41,089 nucleotides of DNA from Caulobacteraceae bacterium. GTDB lineage: Bacteria > Pseudomonadota > Alphaproteobacteria > Caulobacterales > Caulobacteraceae. The stretch spans positions 1 through 41,089 of the forward strand of contig JAQGIW010000188.1 of NCBI GenBank assembly GCA_028290905.1. The letters run 5' to 3'. The notes under the pieces were generated by a model. It was given only the letters and a program-made list of their open reading frames with translations. It was not told the origin of the DNA and searched no databases. The position numbers and the translations under genes were made by a program. The first letter of the stretch is position 1. Every line of letters begins with the position of its first letter. This document shows, in pieces, positions 36,790-41,089 of the stretch.

Positions 36790-36972
36790 TCCGAGCCTCT
36801 GCGAGCCTCATTTTTCGGCACTACGGCCGCCGCAATGACCAGGGTGGCGCGGATTCCGCCGCGGCAGGGTTCCGGGACTCGATCACAACCCGGTGAGGGG
36901 CTGAACATTTTCCCGACCGGACGCTTAAGATTACGTGATTCCGGCAACGCCGCTTGAGAAGGGAGCGCACAT

Positions 36973-37242
36973 ATGACGGACCGAATGTTTCTGCGGCAGT
37001 TGGAAGGTTATCGACTGACCACGGCCGAGATCCACTACCGGCTTCCCGATCACCCGTCGCTGTTGCAACTGTTCGTCTGGCAAGACTACGACATCGCGCC
37101 TGAGTTTCCCATCCTCCAGAACTTCCTCGACTACTGGCGCGAGCAGCTGGAGGGCGCGCTCCATTCGGTTCGCGTGGCGCACCAGCGGCTGATCAAACCC
37201 TCGGAGTGGCGGGCGGTGGACGGCGTGATTCGCCTTCACTGA
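36973..37242 (+). CDS. usg: Usg family protein
   Basis: An 89-residue cytoplasmic protein of unknown function, matching the Usg family first named in Caulobacter beside trp genes. Characteristic blocks: LEGYRLTTAEIHYRLPDHP, LLQLFVWQDYDIAPEFP, LNFLDYWREQLEG-like NFLDYW and IKPSEWRAVDGVI. AAGGGAG lies 8-9 nt before ATG 36973. Here it stands alone, followed by a convergent tRNA-Asp gene. Confidence 0.9.
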   Translation: MTDRMFLRQLEGYRLTTAEIHYRLPDHPSLLQLFVWQDYDIAPEFPILQNFLDYWREQLEGALHSVRVAHQRLIKPSEWRAVDGVIRLH

Positions 37243-37279
37243 CGGGAGGGCAGGGGGGTATGAAATGGCGCGCCAGAAA

Positions 37280-37356
<77 letters not shown>

Positions 37357-37440
37357 ATTCCGACGCCCTTTCCCGAGGGTAGGGGCCATGGTCGGCGAGA
37401 ACGCGCCTGATAGGACCGCCGGAGGGCGTCGTCAACCGCC

Positions 37441-37464
37441 GGAGCGCGGGCTTCCGGCCCGCGC
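37441..37464. repeat. Stem-loop repeat upstream of nuoA (copy 2)
   Basis: GCGCGGGC (37444-37451) pairs with GCCCGCGC (37457-37464), loop TTCCG. It shares GGAGCGCGGGCTT with the stem-loop at 34780. It lies 21 bp upstream of the candidate nuo promoter and could end minus-strand or tRNA-antisense transcription. Confidence 0.55.
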
Positions 37465-37484
37465 GTACGCACCCGCAACATAGT

Positions 37485-37513
37485 TTGAACGCCTCTTGCG
37501 CATGCGCTAGAAG
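37485..37513 (+). promoter_or_regulatory. Candidate housekeeping promoter of the nuo operon
   Basis: TTGAACG (37485-37491), 14 nt, GCTAGAAG (37506-37513). The -10 box fits 7 of 8 of GCtANAWC and the spacing is within the Caulobacter range. It predicts a leader of about 25 nt before nuoA ATG 37543. Confidence 0.55.
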
Positions 37514-37542
37514 CGCCCACGTTTCCCTCCAGAAAGCGGCCG

Positions 37543-37920
37543 ATGAACGCCTTCCTGCTGCAGTACCTGCCTATCGTGATCTTCCTCGGCATCGCCGCCT
37601 TCATCGGCGTCGCCTTCGTCGCCGCCGCCGCGATCGTCGCCCCCAAGGCCCCCGATCCGGAAAAGCTCTCGTCCTACGAGTGCGGCTTCAACGCCTTCGA
37701 CGACGCTCGCATGAAGTTTGACGTGCGCTTCTACCTGGTCTCCATCCTGTTCATCATCTTCGACCTGGAGGTGGCCTTCCTGTTTCCCTGGGCGGTGGCC
37801 CTGATGAAGCTGCCGCACGCTTCCGGCCAGTTCGCCTTCTGGAGCATGATGGGCTTCCTGGGCGTGCTCACCGTAGGCTTCATCTACGAGTGGAAGAAGG
37901 GAGCCCTGGAATGGGAGTGA
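37543..37920 (+). CDS. nuoA: NADH-quinone oxidoreductase subunit A
   Basis: A 125-residue membrane subunit of complex I with three helices ([54 protein letters not shown]). The conserved loop [20 protein letters not shown], with the Cys of the quinone-site loop, is present. First gene of nuoABCDE; it overlaps nuoB by 10 bp. A housekeeping-type promoter is seen just upstream. Confidence 0.96.
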   Translation: MNAFLLQYLPIVIFLGIAAFIGVAFVAAAAIVAPKAPDPEKLSSYECGFNAFDDARMKFDVRFYLVSILFIIFDLEVAFLFPWAVALMKLPHASGQFAFWSMMGFLGVLTVGFIYEWKKGALEWE

Positions 37921-38480
37921 TCGTTCCCACCAAGCCCGCGCTGACCGCGGGGCGGACCACGGTCGAGGGCTACAACCCGGCCCTGCACGACCCCTATTTC
38001 GATGGCGTCAACAGTCAGCTGGCCGACAAGGGCTTCGTAGTCGCCGCCGCCGACGACCTGATCAACTGGGCCCGCACCGGCTCGTTGATGTTCATGAGCT
38101 TCGGATTGGCCTGTTGCGCGGTGGAGATGATGCAGGCGGCCAACCCCCGCTACGACATCGAGCGCTTCGGCGTCGCCCCGCGTGGCAGCCCGCGCCAGTC
38201 CGATCTGATGATCGTCGCCGGCACCCTGACCAACAAGATGGCTCCCGCCATGCGCAAGGTCTACGACCAGATGCCGGAGCCCCGCTACGTCATCTCCATG
38301 GGCAGCTGCGCCAATGGCGGCGGCTACTATTACTTCAGCTATTCGGTGGTCCGCGGCTGCGACCGCATCGTGCCGGTCGACATCTACGTGCCTGGCTGCC
38401 CTCCGACCGCCGAGGCGCTGGTCTACGGCATCCTGCAGCTCCAGAAGAAGATCCGCCGCTCCGGCACGATCGAGCGGTGA
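37911..38480 (+). CDS. nuoB: NADH-quinone oxidoreductase subunit B
   Basis: A 189-residue subunit of the complex I peripheral arm that holds the terminal iron-sulfur cluster N2 next to the quinone. Ligands Cys68-Cys69 ([10 protein letters not shown]), Cys133 (GSCANGGG) and Cys163 ([10 protein letters not shown]) are all present. ATG 37911 gives overlap with nuoA by 10 bp; an upstream in-frame start would only add residues encoded inside nuoA. Confidence 0.96.
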   Translation: MGVIVPTKPALTAGRTTVEGYNPALHDPYFDGVNSQLADKGFVVAAADDLINWARTGSLMFMSFGLACCAVEMMQAANPRYDIERFGVAPRGSPRQSDLMIVAGTLTNKMAPAMRKVYDQMPEPRYVISMGSCANGGGYYYFSYSVVRGCDRIVPVDIYVPGCPPTAEALVYGILQLQKKIRRSGTIER

Positions 38481-38490
38481 GGAAGGGACG

Positions 38491-39138
38491 ATGATCTGGA
38501 CAGTCTCCGATGAGGCTCTGACCGCGCTTGGCGAGGCGGTGGTCGCGGGGTCGGCTGGGCTCATCGAACGCCCGATAGTGGCCTATGGCGAGCTGACCGT
38601 GCACGCCGCGGCGGACAGGATCGTCGAGGCCTTGACCTTCCTGCGCGACGACCCGGGCCTGCAGTTCCATCAGCTGATCGACCTCTGCGGCGCCGACTAT
38701 CCCCAGCGGCCGCTGCGCTTCGACGTCGTCTACCACCTGCTGTCGATGACCAAGAACCGGCGCATCCGGATCAAGGTGCAGACCGACGAGGACACCCCCG
38801 TGCCGTCGGTCGTGGGCGTGCACCCGGGCGCCGAATGGTTCGAGCGCGAGGCCTTCGACATGTACGGCGTGTTCTTCGCCGGCCACCCCGACCTGCGCCG
38901 CCTGCTCACCGACTACGGCTTCCACGGGCACCCTTTGCGTAAGGACTTTCCCATGACCGGCTATGTGGAAGTCCGTTACGACGACGACCTCAAGCGCGTC
39001 GTCTACGAGCCGGTAAAATCGGTGGAGTTCCGCAACTGGGATTTCCTCTCCCCGTGGGAAGGCGCGGAGTACGCCAGGCCCGGGCAGGGCTATCCCTACG
39101 AGCTGCCCGGCGACGAGAAGGCCGGAGAGGGCCGATGA
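38491..39138 (+). CDS. nuoC: NADH-quinone oxidoreductase subunit C
   Basis: A 215-residue soluble subunit of the complex I arm (30-kDa family). The signature is intact: [37 protein letters not shown] and [18 protein letters not shown], ending in [13 protein letters not shown]. It starts 10 bp after nuoB with GAGGAAGG upstream, and its stop overlaps nuoD by 4 bp (ATGA). It is a separate protein here, not fused with NuoD as in E. coli. Confidence 0.95.
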   Translation: MIWTVSDEALTALGEAVVAGSAGLIERPIVAYGELTVHAAADRIVEALTFLRDDPGLQFHQLIDLCGADYPQRPLRFDVVYHLLSMTKNRRIRIKVQTDEDTPVPSVVGVHPGAEWFEREAFDMYGVFFAGHPDLRRLLTDYGFHGHPLRKDFPMTGYVEVRYDDDLKRVVYEPVKSVEFRNWDFLSPWEGAEYARPGQGYPYELPGDEKAGEGR

Positions 39139-40424
39139 GCATCGAACACGCGCCGCCTCCGGCAAAGACGGTTTCTGCGGAGACTGCCCCGGCCGAGACG
39201 ACCCCCGCGCCGGACGTCCAGGCCGTGCCCGCGGCGGCGTCCGTCGAGACGCCGGTCCGCAAGTTCAGCATCAATTTCGGCCCCCAGCACCCGGCCGCCC
39301 ACGGCGTGCTGCGCCTGATCCTGGAGCTGGACGGCGAGCTGGTCGAGCGCGTCGATCCGCACATCGGCCTCCTCCACCGCGGCACCGAGAAGCTGATGGA
39401 GGCCCGGCCCTACACCCAGAACACTCCCTATTTCGACCGGCTCGACTACGTCGCGCCGATGAACCAGGAGCACGCCTTCGTCATCGCCATCGAACGGCTG
39501 ATGGGCCTCGATGTGCCGATCCGCGGGCAGCTGATCCGGGTGCTCTATTGCGAGATCGGCCGCATCCTCAACCACCTGCTCAACGTGACCACCCAGGCCA
39601 TGGACGTCGGCGCGCTCACGCCGATCTGCTGGGGTTTCGAGGAGCGCGAGAAGCTCATGGTGTTCTATGAGCGGGCCTCGGGCGCGCGCATGCACGCCAA
39701 CTACTTCCGGCCGGGCGGCGTCCGCCAGGACCTGCCCGAGGCGCTCATAGACGACATCGCCCGTTGGTGCGGCCTGTTTCCCAAGGCGCTCGACGATATC
39801 GAGACGCTGATCACCGGCAACCGCATCTTCAAGCAGCGCAACGTCGACATCGGCGTGGTGAGCAAGGAACAGGCCCTGGCCTGGGGGTTCACCGGGGTGA
39901 TGCTGCGGGGCGTGGGCGTGGCCTGGGACCTGCGCCGCAACCAGCCCTACGAATGCTACGACGACCTCGAATTCGACATCCCGGTCGGCATCAACAGCGA
40001 CTGCTACGACCGCTACCTGTGCCGCATGGAGGAGATGCGCCAGTCCGTGCGGATCATGGTCCAGTGCATCGATCGCCTGCGGAAAACGCCCGGCCTCGTC
40101 CTCTCCGACGACCACAAGGTCACCCCGCCGCGGCGGGGTGAGATGAAGCGCTCGATGGAGGCGCTGATCCACCACTTCAAGCTCTACAGCGAGGGCTTCC
40201 ACGTCCCCGCCGGCGAGGTCTACGCCGCCGTCGAGGCCCCCAAGGGCGAGTTCGGCGTCTACCTGGTCGCCGACGGATCCAACAAACCCTACCGCTGCAA
40301 GATCCGTGCGCCGAGCTATCCGCACCTCTCGGCGATGGACTGGATGAACCGCGGCCACATGCTGGCCGACGTCAGCGCCATCCTGGGTTCGCTCGATATC
40401 GTGTTCGGGGAGATCGACCGTTGA
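39135..40424 (+). CDS. nuoD: NADH-quinone oxidoreductase subunit D
   Basis: A 429-residue 49-kDa-type subunit that forms the quinone pocket with NuoB. Signature blocks: [47 protein letters not shown], and the C-terminal [16 protein letters not shown]. Compared with usual alphaproteobacterial NuoD it has about 40 extra N-terminal residues, low-complexity and rich in Ala, Pro, Thr and Glu ([20 protein letters not shown]). ATG 39135 is fixed by ATGA overlap with nuoC, so the extension is probably translated, though a downstream non-ATG start cannot be excluded. Its end overlaps nuoE as TTGA. Confidence 0.95.
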   Translation: MSIEHAPPPAKTVSAETAPAETTPAPDVQAVPAAASVETPVRKFSINFGPQHPAAHGVLRLILELDGELVERVDPHIGLLHRGTEKLMEARPYTQNTPYFDRLDYVAPMNQEHAFVIAIERLMGLDVPIRGQLIRVLYCEIGRILNHLLNVTTQAMDVGALTPICWGFEEREKLMVFYERASGARMHANYFRPGGVRQDLPEALIDDIARWCGLFPKALDDIETLITGNRIFKQRNVDIGVVSKEQALAWGFTGVMLRGVGVAWDLRRNQPYECYDDLEFDIPVGINSDCYDRYLCRMEEMRQSVRIMVQCIDRLRKTPGLVLSDDHKVTPPRRGEMKRSMEALIHHFKLYSEGFHVPAGEVYAAVEAPKGEFGVYLVADGSNKPYRCKIRAPSYPHLSAMDWMNRGHMLADVSAILGSLDIVFGEIDR

Positions 40425-41086
40425 GCGTTCGCCGGCTCGCCAAGGAACAGCCCGCGTCCTTCGCCTTCACACCGGAGGCGCAGGAGCAGGTCCGCTGGTG
40501 GATCGCCAAGTTCCCCGCAGGCCGCCAGCAGTCCGCGGTGATTCCCCTGCTGTGGCTGGTCCAGAAGCAGGAGGGCTGGGTGCCCGAGCCCGCCCTGCGG
40601 GTGGTCGCCGAGACTCTCTCCATGCCGCTGATCCGGGTCCTGGAGATCGTCACCTTCTACACCATGTTCCAGCTCTCGCCAGTCGGATCGGTCGCGCACG
40701 TCCAGGTCTGCGGCACCACCCCCTGCATGCTGCGCGGGGCGGGTGACCTCAAGCGCCTGCTGGCCGGGCGCATCGGCCCCAAGGACCACCGCTCCGCCGA
40801 CGGACGGTTCTCCTGGGAGGAGGTCGAGTGCATGGGCGCCTGCGCCAACGCCCCCATGGTCGCCATCCACGACGACTACTACGAGGACCTTACCGTCGAC
40901 TCCCTGAACGCGATCCTCGACGGCTTCGCCGCCGGCCGGCCGCCGCCGCCGGGCTCGGCCATCGGCCGGCAGGGCGCCGCGCCCGAGGGCGGTTTCAACA
41001 CGCTCTCCGACCCCGCCCTCTACGACGGCTCCCGCGCCAGGCCCCTGACCCTCCCCAACCTCCCGGCCAGGGAACCGGCGGAGTGA
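40421..41086 (+). CDS. nuoE: NADH-quinone oxidoreductase subunit E
   Basis: A 221-residue 24-kDa-type subunit carrying the [2Fe-2S] cluster N1a near FMN. Ligands Cys97, Cys102 (VCGTTPCML), Cys137 and Cys141 ([11 protein letters not shown]) are present. The start is TTG 40421, overlapping the nuoD stop as TTGA; GGGGAG 8 nt upstream supports it and no ATG is available before the conserved core. The C-terminal ~55 residues are Pro/Gly-rich. The stop lies 3 bp before the window end, so nuoF should follow. Confidence 0.94.
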   Translation: MSVRRLAKEQPASFAFTPEAQEQVRWWIAKFPAGRQQSAVIPLLWLVQKQEGWVPEPALRVVAETLSMPLIRVLEIVTFYTMFQLSPVGSVAHVQVCGTTPCMLRGAGDLKRLLAGRIGPKDHRSADGRFSWEEVECMGACANAPMVAIHDDYYEDLTVDSLNAILDGFAAGRPPPPGSAIGRQGAAPEGGFNTLSDPALYDGSRARPLTLPNLPAREPAE

Positions 41087-41089
41087 GTC

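Overview
The window is high-GC, densely coded chromosomal DNA from an alphaproteobacterium, most likely Caulobacteraceae (Caulobacter/Phenylobacterium type). This is inferred from the tig-clpP-clpX-lon proteostasis block, a nuoABCDE start close to a usg gene, a CC_-type NodT outer-membrane factor, and several candidate promoters that fit the Caulobacter housekeeping pattern (TTGaCgS, 10-14 nt, GCtANAWC). Species cannot be decided from the sequence alone.

Layout. 1-4024: the 3' end of a galE-like epimerase converges on a type I secretion pair (ABC exporter with a dead C39 domain, then an HlyD adaptor on a TTG start). 4237-11383: an accessory stretch with a GST, a divergent DJ-1/AraC regulator and SDR, a long gene-poor stretch holding a periodic G-tract array, a MerR/oxidoreductase divergent pair with a visible operator, and a mercury-type module (MerR with all three Hg cysteines, a MerT-like transporter interrupted by a +1 frameshift, and a GDCCVxC protein), followed by a DUF1772 protein and an NmrA-like protein. 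11431-20186: one long minus-strand block reading response regulator, histidine kinase, degenerate response regulator, then RND pump, periplasmic adaptor and outer-membrane factor; the regulators and the pump probably belong together.

20352-25493: a PuuP-like APC permease faces a tightly overlapped operon of an (R)-selective-type amine transaminase, a low-GC TetR regulator and a transketolase split into N- and C-terminal subunits. This looks like an uncharacterised amine/amino-polyol catabolic unit and is the best candidate for a new pathway. 25552-34761: tRNA-Leu, tig with an attenuator-like leader, clpP, two small minus-strand genes (hypothetical and HAD phosphatase), clpX, a malonyl-CoA synthetase gene lodged between clpX and lon, and lon with a heat-shock-like promoter.

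34878-41086: tRNA-Val, a PEP-CTERM protein, the remains of an EthD-domain gene, two large related palindromes in opposite orientation, a periplasmic cyclophilin-type isomerase, usg, tRNA-Asp (minus) and nuoABCDE, which overlap one another except for nuoB/nuoC and run off the window. Non-genic signals of most interest are the 11-fold G-tract array (6821-6935), the CTAGTGTG palindrome pair (35674-35839), the mer operator (9456-9486), and stem-loop repeats at 28200, 34780 and 37441.
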